NCBI RefSeq assembly: GCF_030711595.1
Contig: NZ_JAUJUJ010000021.1
Coordinates: forward strand, 14,986-51,755
DNA length: 36,770 bases
Origin: Stenotrophomonas sp. YIM B06876
GTDB lineage: Bacteria > Pseudomonadota > Gammaproteobacteria > Xanthomonadales > Xanthomonadaceae
Direction: 5' to 3'
Positions 7,874 through 16,711 of the stretch are shown here, one piece after another. Numbering within the stretch: the stretch's first letter is position 1; each line of letters opens with the position of its first letter. Below the pieces are notes generated by a model, which was not told the origin of the DNA, made no database searches, and worked only from the letters and a program-made list of their open reading frames with translations. A program made the position numbers and the translations under genes.

Positions 7874-9262
7874 TCAGCCGTACCGCTGCTCCAGCAACGC
7901 CCACGCGGCCTGCTGCGCCTGCACCCGCAATTCGGGAATAGCCAGGCTTTCCCACAACCGGCCAATACGCAGACTGCCGATCACCCGCACCCGCGGCTCG
8001 GCGATGCCGTGGGCATCGAGCAGGCTGCCATCGGCGGCGGTATCGATGCCGATGCCGTGTGGCCCGGAACAGACCTGGCCGCTACCCAGCATCTGCTGCA
8101 GCAGCGGGTTGTGCATGGCCTGCACCCGCATCTCGACGCCAGTGGCGTTGATCACGCAGTGCACGTTCAAGCGCAACGGCCGACGCTGCGCATCCAGCGC
8201 CGCCACCTGCACACCGGCGCCTTCGCCGGCCACGCTCTCCAGACGACCACGGTGCACCTGCAGCTGGCCGCGCTGGATCATCCGCTGCAGCTGCGCATGC
8301 ACCGGCGCGGCGATGCGGTGACGATGCACATCCCAGTAGCGCACCACGTGCCGCAGGAAGCGGCGCTGGTCGGCGGCCGAAAGGCTCTGCCACAGCGCTT
8401 GCCCCAGCGGCCGGATGCGATCCATCACGCTCTGCCACGGAATGCCGCGTGCCTGCGCGGCGGCCGCATGCCTGCGCAGCGCGCGCATGCGCTGGCGCAG
8501 GTCCATCGCCAGCAAGGGCTGCGGGTCGTAGTCGGCGGCCGGGCCTTCGGCGTGCGGCAGCGGCAGCAGCGCATGCCGCGAGATCACATGGACCGCGCCG
8601 CGATGACGGGTGTCTGCCAGCGATACGACGCTGTCGGCCATGCTCAGGCCGGTGCCGACAATGCAGATGTCAGCCTCGCTGGCGATGGCCCGCACCGCGT
8701 CGAAATCCCATGCCTCCACCCGCTGCCGGGCAGAGAGCGCGCCGGCGCCGCGCGCCGGCAACGGCCGCAATACATTGCCGGTTGCCAGCGCCAGCCCCTT
8801 GACCTGCACCGGCGCCCCGTGCTGCAGGCCCAGCTGCAGTCCGTCAGCGGTTTTCTCCAGCGCCAGCACCCGGTCCTGCAACACCTGCAACTGCGCCGCG
8901 CTGGCGTCCTGCGCCTGCTGCAACCGCCTCTGCAGGTAGCCGGCGTAATGGCCGCGGCTGACATAGGTGCGCGCCAGCGTGGCGCGGTCCAGCGCCGGGT
9001 ACGCCGCCTGCTGCATGAGGTAGTCGAGAAAATCGTCCGGCTGGTCGATAAACCCGCTCATCTTTGCGGTCGGCACGTTGAGCAGGTGCTCCGGATAGCG
9101 GGTGGCGTAAGCCACCCCCTGGCCCAGCGGGTGCGGCTCGATCAGCGCAATGCGCAGGGGCTGGTCGGCGTTGCGCAGCAGCTGGATCGCGGTGAGGACG
9201 CCCGCGGCCCCGCCGCCGATGATCGCGAGATCGAACCCGCGGCGATTGTCGGTTGCAGTCAT
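7874..9262 (-). CDS. FAD/NAD(P)-binding oxidoreductase
   Basis: A 462-residue flavoprotein-like protein. The N-terminus has a Rossmann dinucleotide motif (LAIIGGGAAG, 13-22) followed by EPHPLGQGVAYATRYPEHLLNVP, typical of the FAD-NAD(P)-binding family NAD_binding_9 (PF13454). A second nucleotide fold begins at ICIVGTGLSMADS, and CVINATG is the usual late ATG motif. The substrate is unknown. The gene lies 72 bases after the cardiolipin synthase gene on the same strand and may share its transcript, although a TACAAT hexamer 6 bases before its ATG suggests a promoter of its own giving a leaderless mRNA. No Shine-Dalgarno is seen. Confidence 0.88.
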   Translation of the reverse strand: MTATDNRRGFDLAIIGGGAAGVLTAIQLLRNADQPLRIALIEPHPLGQGVAYATRYPEHLLNVPTAKMSGFIDQPDDFLDYLMQQAAYPALDRATLARTYVSRGHYAGYLQRRLQQAQDASAAQLQVLQDRVLALEKTADGLQLGLQHGAPVQVKGLALATGNVLRPLPARGAGALSARQRVEAWDFDAVRAIASEADICIVGTGLSMADSVVSLADTRHRGAVHVISRHALLPLPHAEGPAADYDPQPLLAMDLRQRMRALRRHAAAAQARGIPWQSVMDRIRPLGQALWQSLSAADQRRFLRHVVRYWDVHRHRIAAPVHAQLQRMIQRGQLQVHRGRLESVAGEGAGVQVAALDAQRRPLRLNVHCVINATGVEMRVQAMHNPLLQQMLGSGQVCSGPHGIGIDTAADGSLLDAHGIAEPRVRVIGSLRIGRLWESLAIPELRVQAQQAAWALLEQRYG

Positions 9263-9268
9263 CGGCCA

Positions 9269-9274
9269 ATTGTA
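9269..9274 (-). promoter_or_regulatory. Putative -10 element of the FAD oxidoreductase gene
   Basis: TACAAT on the minus strand, 6 bases before the ATG, the same geometry as at polA, uvrD and xthA. The -35 region is weak. Confidence 0.4.
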
Positions 9275-9334
9275 GGCGATGGGCTGCTGCGCCCTTGGCG
9301 TCGGCGCACCGCTGCCGCGGCGGTCGGCCCCGGA

Positions 9335-10756
9335 TCACATCAACGCGTCGGCCAACCGCGCGATTCCCTCGCGGCTGCGCCGCCACGCCGGGCGTTGCTG
9401 CCAGCGCGCCGCAGACAGCTGCTCGCAATCGGCCAGATAGTCCGCCTCGATCACCTGCAGCCGCCGCACCACAGCGGTGTCGTAACACAGCACGCCGATC
9501 TCGGCATTGAGCGCGAAGGAGCGGATGTCCAGATTGATCGAGCCCACCAGCGCGATGTCATCGTCCACGCTCAAGTGCTTGGCATGCAGGAAGTGCGGCC
9601 GGTACAGCGCGATCCGCACCCCGGCGCGCAGCAGCTCGTCGTAATAGGCCTGCTGCGCCCAGGCGGTCAGCCGCTGGTTGTTGCTGGCCGACAGGATCAG
9701 TTGCACCTGCACCCCCGACAGCGCGGCGATGCGCAATGCACTCAGCGTGGCCTCGTCGGGAACGAAATACGGCGTCACCAGTACGATCCGGCGCCGGGCC
9801 AGATGGATCAGCGCATTGACCGCATCGCGCGCGTTGCTGAACGGATAGGCCGGGCCGCTGGGCAGCAGCTGGGTGGCCACATCGGCCGCGCACAGCGGCA
9901 CATCCGCCATCACTTCCAGCCGCTGCCCGCTTTCGATGAACCAGTCGCTGGCGAACACCGCCTCCAGCTGCGCCACCACCGGCCCTTGCAAGCGCGCAAC
10001 CAGCTCACGGTTGGGGAAACCGGGCACAAAGTCCGACGCGGCCAGATTCTGCGAGCCGATATGGCCGACGCGGTTGTCGATCACCGCGATTTTGCGGTGG
10101 TTGCGCATATCCATGCGCCCGCTGCGCCGCCAGCGCAGACCACCGGGCAGCATCGCCCGCACCTCCACGCCGGCGGCCAGCAGGCGCTTGCGATAGCGGC
10201 GCAATCCGCGTTTGGCGCCCACCGCATCAAGCAGCAGCCGGCAGTGCACGCCACGCGCCGCCGCCTGCTCCAGCGCGGTGATGACCGCCTCGCCCACCGC
10301 ATCGTCGAACATCAGGTAATACAGCAGGTGCACGCGCTGGCTGGCGCCGGCAATGTCGTCCAGCAGCGCGCGCAGGGCCGCGTCGTAATCATCCAGCAGC
10401 ATCACCGCGTTGCCGTGGATCGGCATGAAATCGCCCTGGCGCTCGACCAGCGGGGCGATTTCGGCAATCGGGGTATCGCCCGGCGGCAGCCACCGCAACG
10501 GCTGCAGCAACACCTGCTCTTCGCGGATCACCTGCGAAGACTCGGCTTGGCGCCGGACGCGCTGGCGCGACAGCCACGGCTCGCCCAGCAGCAGATACAG
10601 CGGCAATCCCAGCAGTGGCACAAACCCGACCAGCAACAGCCAGCTGCGCGCCGCACCGGGCGTGCTGCGGGAGGGAATCCAGAACAGCGCCGCCAGCCGG
10701 ATCAACCAGTCCAGGGCCAGCAGCAACCACGACATCTGGAACCCTTCGACTGCCAT
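9335..10756 (-). CDS. cls: Cardiolipin synthase (PLD family)
   Basis: A 473-residue inner-membrane enzyme that joins phosphatidyl groups to make cardiolipin. Two N-terminal hydrophobic segments (MSWLLLALDWLIRLAALFWI and SWLLLVGFVPLLGLPLYLLL) are followed by two phospholipase D HKD motifs: NHRKIAVID with H220, K222, D227, and LHAKHLSVDD with H391, K393, D398, each followed by the expected GS-N segment (GSQNL, GSINLD). Both motifs are intact. The start at 10756 is chosen because GGGAG lies 8 bases before it; an open frame extends to 10807 without support, and an ATG 7 codons downstream is also possible. The FAD oxidoreductase gene follows on the same strand. Confidence 0.93.
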   Translation of the reverse strand: MAVEGFQMSWLLLALDWLIRLAALFWIPSRSTPGAARSWLLLVGFVPLLGLPLYLLLGEPWLSRQRVRRQAESSQVIREEQVLLQPLRWLPPGDTPIAEIAPLVERQGDFMPIHGNAVMLLDDYDAALRALLDDIAGASQRVHLLYYLMFDDAVGEAVITALEQAAARGVHCRLLLDAVGAKRGLRRYRKRLLAAGVEVRAMLPGGLRWRRSGRMDMRNHRKIAVIDNRVGHIGSQNLAASDFVPGFPNRELVARLQGPVVAQLEAVFASDWFIESGQRLEVMADVPLCAADVATQLLPSGPAYPFSNARDAVNALIHLARRRIVLVTPYFVPDEATLSALRIAALSGVQVQLILSASNNQRLTAWAQQAYYDELLRAGVRIALYRPHFLHAKHLSVDDDIALVGSINLDIRSFALNAEIGVLCYDTAVVRRLQVIEADYLADCEQLSAARWQQRPAWRRSREGIARLADALM

Positions 10757-10877
10757 CAGCCCACTCCCACCGGAGGATCCCGCCGATTCTGCGGCCCCGG
10801 CCTCCAAACACCAAGAAACCGCAGGAAGTCGCTGCCGGCATCATGGGCGCGGGCCGGCCGTGTGGTTGCCGGGATGG

Positions 10878-10906
10878 AAAACACAAAACCCGCCTTGCGG
10901 CGGGTT
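10878..10906 (-). terminator. Intrinsic terminator of rpmB-rpmG
   Basis: On the minus strand, AACCCGCC-GCAA-GGCGGGTT forms an 8-bp stem with a 4-base loop, followed by TTGTGTTTT. It lies 36 bases after the rpmG stop codon and separates the ribosomal genes from cls. Confidence 0.9.
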
Positions 10907-10941
10907 CTGGGGTGAAAGCAGACCGGTCATCCACGAATGGA

Positions 10942-11106
10942 TTACTTGATCTTGCCTTCCTTGTACATCACGTGCTTGCGGACGACGGGATCGTACTTCT
11001 TGATCTCCATCTTTCCGGGGGTGTTCTTCTTGTTCTTGTCCGTGGTGTAGAAATGCCCGGTGTTAGCCGAGGAAATCAGACGGATCTTGTCGCGCTTACC
11101 TGCCAT
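10942..11106 (-). CDS. rpmG: 50S ribosomal protein L33
   Basis: The 54-residue product begins [20 protein letters not shown] and ends [14 protein letters not shown], matching bacterial L33 of the cysteine-free type (no zinc-binding CxxC pairs). It is part of the large ribosomal subunit near the E site. It follows rpmB by 13 bases and the pair ends in a strong terminator at 10878-10906. The gene is short and easily missed. Confidence 0.97.
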   Translation of the reverse strand: MAGKRDKIRLISSANTGHFYTTDKNKKNTPGKMEIKKYDPVVRKHVMYKEGKIK

Positions 11107-11119
11107 GACTCTCTACTCC

Positions 11120-11356
11120 TCAGACCTTTTCGCCGCGGGCACGCAGCTCGGCCAGAACGGAATCGATACCGTTCTTGTCGATGGTGCGCAGGGCATGGGC
11201 GGAAACACGAAGCTTGACCCAGCGGTTCTCGCTGGCAACCCAGAAGCGACGCTCGTGCAGGTTGGGCAGGAAACGACGACGGGTCTTGTTGTTGGCGTGC
11301 GAGACGTTGTTACCCGTCTGCACTCCCTTGCCGGAAACTTGGCATACGCGGGACAT
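11120..11356 (-). CDS. rpmB: 50S ribosomal protein L28
   Basis: The 78-residue protein starts [20 protein letters not shown] and contains the conserved [17 protein letters not shown] segment of L28, a large-subunit protein. GAGGTG lies a few bases before the ATG. It is the first gene of the rpmB-rpmG operon, with a good sigma-70-type promoter about 165 bases upstream (11520-11548). Confidence 0.98.
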   Translation of the reverse strand: MSRVCQVSGKGVQTGNNVSHANNKTRRRFLPNLHERRFWVASENRWVKLRVSAHALRTIDKNGIDSVLAELRARGEKV

Positions 11357-11519
11357 TGCGCACCTCGGTAGATTTGATGACTTCCTTAGCCAGGAAGACG
11401 GCGGCCCCGGCGGTTACCCGCCACGCGTCATGGGAATCAAAGGGTTACGCCGACGAGGGTGGCCGGATGACGTGTTCCCGGCCACCGACCCGGACAAAAC
11501 CGGGCACAGCGAGCCGGAA

Positions 11520-11548
11520 ATTATGCCGGCACCCGGCGCCGAGTGCAA
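11520..11548 (-). promoter_or_regulatory. Promoter of rpmB-rpmG
   Basis: On the minus strand TTGCAC (11548-11543) is followed after exactly 17 bases by CATAAT (11525-11520). This is the best sigma-70-type pair seen in the window. It would give a start near 11513 and an untranslated leader of about 155 bases before rpmB. Confidence 0.55.
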
Positions 11549-11566
11549 ATCCCGCGCCCGAAAGAT

Positions 11567-12259
11567 TCATTCAGCGGCAAAAGACAGGGTCCGGCTCCAG
11601 CGCAGCGGCTTGGTTGCGCGGCCCGGGTCGGGTGGGAACAGGGTCATGTAACCCGCGGCGATGGCCCGTTCACGCAGCCGTTCACCGACACCCTCGGCCA
11701 CTTCGACGTCCACATGGGTGACCTTGCCCTGCGAGTCCACGTCCATGGCCCACACCAGCCGGCCGACCCACTGCTGCGGCGGGATCGAGGCGTCGTAATT
11801 CGGCCGCCCGGCCACATACGGAACCGAGCGCGCCAGATACTGCGGCGAATCCTCGATGCGAGGATCGACACGGACCTGCGCCGCCTGTTCACGGCCATCG
11901 CCGAGCACGGCGCGCACCGTCCACTCACCCGCGGTGCCCCCTTTGCCCAACTCTGCCGGATAGCAGCGTTTGGTACCCCGGTAATCGGCATGCCGCTGCA
12001 GCGAGACCCTCTTTCCAGTGGCATCCAGCAGCTCAAGCTGCAACTCACCCACGTCGGCGGGACTGGCAGTGGCTGTGATGCATATCTGGTGGTCATGCCC
12101 GCCTTCAGTGACGAATTGCCGGGTCTGTTGCCGGGCGATCGCATCGGCCGGTGGTTTGGACCAAAGGAACTCGATGTGGATGCCCGCGTCCGTCGCAGCA
12201 GCGCCGCCGCCGAACAGCGACATCAGCCCCGCCGCCAGAACAACCTGGTGTGTCTTTAT
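11567..12259 (-). CDS. Secreted protein with TonB-C-like domain
   Basis: About 230 residues, with a signal peptide (KTHQVVLAAGLMSLFGGGAAA) and a C-terminal segment (VGRLVWAMDVDSQGKVTHVDVEVAEGV, then RAIAAGYMTLFPPDPG) that resembles the TonB C-terminal fold. It lacks a TonB-like proline-rich spacer and a retained N-terminal anchor, so it is unlikely to be an energy transducer; its role is unknown. The start is odd. AGGGAGAGG is ideally placed before the codon at 12259, and the following residues make a perfect signal peptide, but that codon is ATA, not ATG. Usable alternatives are GTG at 12283 (no Shine-Dalgarno) and ATG at 12223 (truncates the signal peptide). A CACAAT hexamer at 12287-12292 would place the transcript start after the GTG. 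Confidence 0.7.
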   Translation of the reverse strand: MKTHQVVLAAGLMSLFGGGAAATDAGIHIEFLWSKPPADAIARQQTRQFVTEGGHDHQICITATASPADVGELQLELLDATGKRVSLQRHADYRGTKRCYPAELGKGGTAGEWTVRAVLGDGREQAAQVRVDPRIEDSPQYLARSVPYVAGRPNYDASIPPQQWVGRLVWAMDVDSQGKVTHVDVEVAEGVGERLRERAIAAGYMTLFPPDPGRATKPLRWSRTLSFAAE

Positions 12260-12428
12260 GGCCCCTCTCCCTGAACGTGTCACACGATTGTGCAAATGCA
12301 AACGGAACCGCTGCAGCGGATAACGGCAGCGGGCACCGAGGAACATGTGCTGCAAGGTAGCGGCGGCGTTGCCCGTTACACAATCGGCACGGACAAACCG
12401 CTCATCCGCCACGACCCGTGGGTACGCC

Positions 12429-12448
12429 ACCGGTCACCGGTCACCGGT
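12429..12448. repeat. 7-base tandem repeat with palindrome
   Basis: ACCGGTC is repeated nearly three times at 12429-12448, and the last unit joins a perfect 12-base palindrome GTCACCGGTGAC at 12440-12451. It lies 24 bases beyond the stop codon of the DUF885 gene. No T-run follows, so it is not a standard terminator. Confidence 0.6.
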
Positions 12449-12474
12449 GACACGGTCGCGCCACCGCGCCAGGC

Positions 12475-14259
12475 TCAGCCCGCGGTCTTGCGCGCGGCGA
12501 TATACGCCTGGATCTGCTGTTCCAGTACCGGCAGCGGCACCGAGCCCTGCTTGAGGATGGCGTCGTGGAACGCCTTGAGGTCGAACTTGTCGCCCAACTC
12601 CTTCTCCGCCTGCGCGCGCAGCCGCACGATGGCGATCTCGCCCAGCTTGTAGCTCAGCGCCTGCGCCGGCCAGGAGATGTAGCGATCGACCTCGGTGGTG
12701 ACTTCATGCTCGCTCAGCGCGGTGCGCTCACGCAGGTAGGCCAGCGCCTGCGCACGGGTCCAGCCGTAGTGGTGCACGCCGGTGTCGATCACCAGCCGTG
12801 CGGCGCGCCACATCTCGTAGGTCAGGCGGCCGAAATCCTCGTACGGGGTTTCGTAGATGCCCATTTCCACACCGAGCTTTTCGCAGTACAGGCCCCAGCC
12901 TTCGCCGTAGGCGGAGATGTAGTTGTGGCGGCGGAACTCGGGTTGCTCGCCCTGTTCGGCCGCCAGCGCGCCCTGCAGCGCGTGGCCCGGATCGGACTCG
13001 TGCAGCGTCAACGCCGGCAGGTTGTACAGCGGCCGCGCCGGCAGGTTGTAAGTGTTGAGCCAGTAGGTGCCCATGCCGCCACGGCCGGCGGTCCAGAACG
13101 GGGCGATGTCCGCCGGCACCGGCACGATGGTGAAGCGCGCGCGCGGCAGGGTCATGTACCTGCCGATCACCCCGTCCACGCGCTTGGAGATCCACGCCGC
13201 CTTGTACAGCAGCTGCTCCGGGGTGGTGGCGTAGAACTGCGGATCGGTGCGCAGGAATTGGAGGAACTGGGCGAAGCCGCCCTTGAAGCCCACCTGCTGG
13301 ATGATCGCGTCCATGTCCTTCTGGATGCGCGCCACTTCCTCCAAGCCGATCTGGTGGATCTGCTCGGGCGACAGTTCCAGCGTGGTGTATTCGCGGATCT
13401 GCTGGCGGTAGAACGCCTTGCCATCGGGCATCGCTTCGGCGGCCAGCGTGGTGCGCGCCTGCGGCACGTATTCCTCGCGGAAGAAAGTCAGCAACCTGGC
13501 GAAGGCCGGCACCACCTTGCCGGCAATGGCCTGGCGCGCTTCGGCCTGCAGCTTCTGCTGCTCGGCCGCGGGAATGCTGGCCGGCAGCTTCTTCAGCGGT
13601 GCATACAGCGGCGATTGGGTCGGGTCGGTCAATCCGGCCACCGCGGAAATCGAGCCGTCGCGGCCTTCCAGCACTTCACGCGGCACGCTGAAACCGCGCG
13701 CAAGCCCAACGCGCATGTTGTCGGTGTGCTGGGCGAAGTAGCGCGGCACATCGTTGAGGCGGGCGATGTAGTTGCGGTAGTCGGCCGCGGTCTTCATCTC
13801 GCGCCGGGCCATGAACGACAGGTTGGACCAGAACGAGGAGTCCGAGTTGAACGGCATCTCGTAGGCGCGCAGGCGTACCGCATCGGCCAGGTTGCGGATC
13901 TGGGCGTGATAGATCGCCAGGTTGATGCGGTTGTCCGCCGACAGCGCCGCCGGATCGAGCGTATCGAGCTGGGCGAGCACCTCATCCCACACCTTCAACC
14001 GGGCCTGGTGCGCGGCGGCGCCGACATCGGGCAGGCGCGTGGCATTGGCCGCGCCGTCGCTGTCCTCGCTGGCTTCACCACCGCCGGTCTGGCGCCACTT
14101 CCACTCCTGCTCGTAGATGGCGCGGAATTGCGCATCGGCGGGACTTTCGGCCGCCAGGCTGGCCGGGGCGGCGGCCGCGCTGGCAGACGGAGCGGCCAGG
14201 GCCACGCCGGCAGGAAAGGCCAAGGCGAGCAGCAACGCGGTGACGAGCGGTGATTTCAC
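12475..14259 (-). CDS. DUF885 family metallopeptidase-like protein
   Basis: A 594-residue exported protein: signal peptide MKSPLVTALLLALAFPAGVALA, then an Ala-rich linker and a helical body of the DUF885 family. The family shares a gluzincin-like zinc site, visible here as HESDPGH (H420, E421, H426) and, 27 residues on, EGWGLYCE (E453, E460). All expected ligands are present, so it is probably an active periplasmic metallopeptidase or amide hydrolase; the substrate is unknown. Start is GTG at 14259 with GGGAA nine bases upstream. Downstream lies a 7-base tandem repeat. No operon partner. Confidence 0.9.
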   Translation of the reverse strand: MKSPLVTALLLALAFPAGVALAAPSASAAAAPASLAAESPADAQFRAIYEQEWKWRQTGGGEASEDSDGAANATRLPDVGAAAHQARLKVWDEVLAQLDTLDPAALSADNRINLAIYHAQIRNLADAVRLRAYEMPFNSDSSFWSNLSFMARREMKTAADYRNYIARLNDVPRYFAQHTDNMRVGLARGFSVPREVLEGRDGSISAVAGLTDPTQSPLYAPLKKLPASIPAAEQQKLQAEARQAIAGKVVPAFARLLTFFREEYVPQARTTLAAEAMPDGKAFYRQQIREYTTLELSPEQIHQIGLEEVARIQKDMDAIIQQVGFKGGFAQFLQFLRTDPQFYATTPEQLLYKAAWISKRVDGVIGRYMTLPRARFTIVPVPADIAPFWTAGRGGMGTYWLNTYNLPARPLYNLPALTLHESDPGHALQGALAAEQGEQPEFRRHNYISAYGEGWGLYCEKLGVEMGIYETPYEDFGRLTYEMWRAARLVIDTGVHHYGWTRAQALAYLRERTALSEHEVTTEVDRYISWPAQALSYKLGEIAIVRLRAQAEKELGDKFDLKAFHDAILKQGSVPLPVLEQQIQAYIAARKTAG

Positions 14260-14537
14260 GATCAGGGGTTCCCGGTGGGCGGCAAACCCCGATCATGGCA
14301 TCCGGCGGAAGCGATGCGCATGGATCAAAGGTCCTGCCGCGCGCCATGAGCGTCGGGCGCCATGGTCCAGGAACGCGTCGCCACGCACGGGAGGGTGGCC
14401 GCCCCGCCGCATCACGCCCTGCGCGGGCAGGACCGGCGGATCGGCGGCCGACGGTGGTCGCAAAGAGCAGCCTGGCATGGCCCGGCAAGCGCACCAGCGC
14501 GATACGCACCGGCGTGCACGCGCCGCCGCCCAAGCCC

Positions 14538-14879
14538 TCAATGCGTCGCCTTGTCCCGCTTCCAGCCGCGGTGCCGGATATCCAGGTGCAGGCTGTACAG
14601 CGCGGTGAAGGCCGGAAACAGGTTCTGCAGCACGCCCACCGAATCCTGCTTGGCCGAGAACAGGAAGTAGCTCAGCGTCATCAGGCTGCCGATCACGCTC
14701 ATGTACCAGAACAGGCGCGGGATCACCGGCTTGCCGGCGCGGCGCGAAGCGACGAACTGCACCAGCCAGCGGCCGCCGAACATCAACGCGCCGGTATAGC
14801 CGATCAGCTTCCAGCCGGTGATATGCACCCCGGTCCAGTACAGCCAGGTCAGCGGCTGGTCGAGCCAGTGCAGGTCCAT
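14538..14879 (-). CDS. LAB_N domain membrane protein
   Basis: A 113-residue integral membrane protein with about three hydrophobic segments (near 20-38, 55-75 and 83-100). The pattern GGRWLVQFVASRRAGKPVIPRLFWYMSVIGS is typical of the lipid-A biosynthesis N-terminal (LAB_N, PF07578) family, which often accompanies dolichol-phosphate-type glycosyltransferases in LPS-modifying operons. Its ATG overlaps the glycosyltransferase stop codon by one base (TGATG), so translation is probably coupled. It is the last gene of the epimerase-glycosyltransferase operon. Its exact role is unknown; involvement in handling a lipid-linked sugar is an inference from context. Confidence 0.88.
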   Translation of the reverse strand: MDLHWLDQPLTWLYWTGVHITGWKLIGYTGALMFGGRWLVQFVASRRAGKPVIPRLFWYMSVIGSLMTLSYFLFSAKQDSVGVLQNLFPAFTALYSLHLDIRHRGWKRDKATH

Positions 14880-15622
14880 CAGCGCTCTTCCACCACGGTG
14901 CGCTTGCTGCGCGCGATCAACCAGGCCATGCCGCGCAGGTCGCGGATGCCGACCAGGGCGCGGCCGAGATTGGTGTACTTGGACACGCCGCTGGTGCGAT
15001 GGCGGTGGTTGACCGGCACGCTGAGCGTCTGCCAGCCGGCGCGCTGCATCAATGCCGGCAGGTAGCGGTGCATGTGGTCGAAGTACGGCAGGTCGAGGAA
15101 GGCGGCGCGTTCGAACAGCTTGATGCCGCACCCGGTATCGGGGGTGTCATCGCGCAGCATGCGCGCGCGGATCGCATTGGCCCACTTGCTGGCCCAGCGC
15201 TTGGAACCCGAATCGCGGCGGTCCACCCGCCAGCCGGCAAACAGCTTCACCGCCGGGTCGGCGGCGGTGCGTGCGGCCAGCAGCCTGGGAATGTCGGCCG
15301 GGTCGTTCTGGCCGTCGCCGTCGAGGGTGGCGATCCACGGCGCGCGCGCCGCCTTCACTCCGCTGCGCACCGCGGTGCTCTGCCCGCTCTGGCTGACATG
15401 GTGCAGCACCCGCAGTTCCGGGTGGGTCGCCTTGAGCGCCTTGAGCACGGTCAAGGTGTCATCGCGCGAATGGTCATCGATGTAGATGATCTCGAAGGCG
15501 ATCTTTCCGCGAAGCGCGGCGGTGATTTCCTCTACCAGCGGCGTGACGTTGTCACGCTCGTTGAAAACAGGAACAACCACCGAAAGCTCGGGTTGGGTCA
15601 TTGCAGGATCCGGCTGTGTCAT
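14879..15622 (-). CDS. Family 2 glycosyltransferase (polyprenyl-P type)
   Basis: A 247-residue soluble GT-A enzyme resembling DPM1 and ArnC, which transfer a sugar from a nucleotide donor to a polyprenyl phosphate. It shows LSVVVPVFNERDN at 13-25, IDDHSRDD at 48-55, and the metal-binding DGDGQND at 101-107. Unlike ArnC it has no C-terminal membrane segments; the separate LAB_N protein encoded immediately after may supply membrane context. The start at 15622 and one at 15601 (MTQPELSVV) are both possible, the first seven codons being a near-duplication of the next. It follows the epimerase by 49 bases. The donor is not determined, but the epimerase suggests UDP-galacturonate. Confidence 0.9.
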   Translation of the reverse strand: MTQPDPAMTQPELSVVVPVFNERDNVTPLVEEITAALRGKIAFEIIYIDDHSRDDTLTVLKALKATHPELRVLHHVSQSGQSTAVRSGVKAARAPWIATLDGDGQNDPADIPRLLAARTAADPAVKLFAGWRVDRRDSGSKRWASKWANAIRARMLRDDTPDTGCGIKLFERAAFLDLPYFDHMHRYLPALMQRAGWQTLSVPVNHRHRTSGVSKYTNLGRALVGIRDLRGMAWLIARSKRTVVEER

Positions 15623-15671
15623 GGAAAAAATTCCGCGCAGTTTCCTTCGCTCAAGTTAGCCGAAGATGAAA

Positions 15672-16637
15672 TCAGGCGCGCGCCCCGAAATAGTCACGAC
15701 ACCATTCCACTACCGGTGGCAGGCCGGATTCGATCGGTGTGGCCGGTTCGTATCCGAATGCCGCCTTCGCCCGCGAGGTATCGGCCATGGTCTGCACCAT
15801 GTCGCCCGGCTGCATCGGCTTGTAGATCTTCTGCGCCGGTTGCCCGGCCGCGGACTCGATCACACCGATGAAATATTCCAGCTCCACCGGCGTGTGGTTG
15901 CCGAGGTTGAACACCTGGTGCGGCACCGGCGCGGTGGAAGAATGCGACAGGGCGCCGAGGATGCCGGCGACGATGTCGGAAACATGTGTGAAGTCGCGGC
16001 GCATGCGGCCCTGGTTGAACACCTCGATGCTGCGTCCGGCCAGCACCGCGCGCGCGAACAGCAGCGGCGCCATGTCCGGGCGGCCCCACGGGCCGTACAC
16101 GGTGAAAAACCGCAGGCCGGTGGCGGGCAGGCCGTACAGCTGCGCGTAGGTGTAGGCCATCAGCTCGTTGGCGGCCTTGGTTGCCGCGTACAGCGAGCGC
16201 GGCTGATCCACGCGCTGGTCCTCGGAAAACGGCGGCGTGGCCGAGTCGCCATACACCGAACTGCTGGAGGCATACACCAGGTGCCGCACCCCGCGATGCC
16301 GGCACAGTTCGAGCATGTTGACGAACCCGGCCAGGTTGCTGTCGACGTAGGCGTGCGGGTTTTCCAGCGAATAGCGCACCCCGGCCTGTGCGGCCAGGTG
16401 GATCACCGCGGTCGGCTGGACCTCCTCGAACAGCGCGGCCAGACCCTCGCGGTCGGTCAGGTCGAGCGTGCGGATATCAACCTGCGGACACAGCGCGGCA
16501 ACCCGGTCGCGTTTGAGCTGCGGGTCGTAGTAGCTGTTGTAGTTGTCCAGCCCGACCACGCGTTCGCCGCAGGCGGCCAGCGCCTGGCAGGTGTAGGCAC
16601 CGATAAAGCCGGCGGCGCCGGTAACGAGAATGGTCAT
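15672..16637 (-). CDS. UDP-glucuronate 4-epimerase-like SDR enzyme
   Basis: A 321-residue extended short-chain dehydrogenase. It has the NAD-binding TGAAGFIG (6-13), the DNYNSYYDPQLKRDR segment characteristic of UDP-glucuronate epimerases, the catalytic serine cluster SSSS (124-127) and Y150-x3-K154. The VYGPWGRPDMAP and RRDFTHVSDIV stretches also fit that subfamily. The predicted reaction is UDP-glucuronate to UDP-galacturonate in the cytoplasm, feeding LPS or capsule synthesis. AGGA lies 8 bases before the ATG. It heads the operon with the glycosyltransferase and LAB_N genes, and its leader contains a perfect 12-bp hairpin. Confidence 0.92.
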   Translation of the reverse strand: MTILVTGAAGFIGAYTCQALAACGERVVGLDNYNSYYDPQLKRDRVAALCPQVDIRTLDLTDREGLAALFEEVQPTAVIHLAAQAGVRYSLENPHAYVDSNLAGFVNMLELCRHRGVRHLVYASSSSVYGDSATPPFSEDQRVDQPRSLYAATKAANELMAYTYAQLYGLPATGLRFFTVYGPWGRPDMAPLLFARAVLAGRSIEVFNQGRMRRDFTHVSDIVAGILGALSHSSTAPVPHQVFNLGNHTPVELEYFIGVIESAAGQPAQKIYKPMQPGDMVQTMADTSRAKAAFGYEPATPIESGLPPVVEWCRDYFGARA

Positions 16638-16665
16638 CAGATAAATCCTGATTTTTCAGTGGACG

Positions 16666-16698
16666 GCGCACCGGATCGACGCGGCAGATCCGGTGCGC
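16666..16698 (-). repeat. Perfect 12-bp inverted repeat in the epimerase leader
   Basis: GCGCACCGGATC at 16666-16677 and its exact complement at 16687-16698 enclose 9 bases. The hairpin lies about 29 bases before the epimerase start. No T-run follows on either strand. It could be an operator or an mRNA 5' structure. Confidence 0.75.
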
Positions 16699-16711
16699 GC
16701 GGCGGCGCTTG

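Noticed and set aside
7667..10915. 1082-codon plus-strand open frame
   Set aside because: Antisense to the FAD oxidoreductase and cardiolipin synthase, both with complete motifs; the product is low-complexity H/Q/R-rich sequence.
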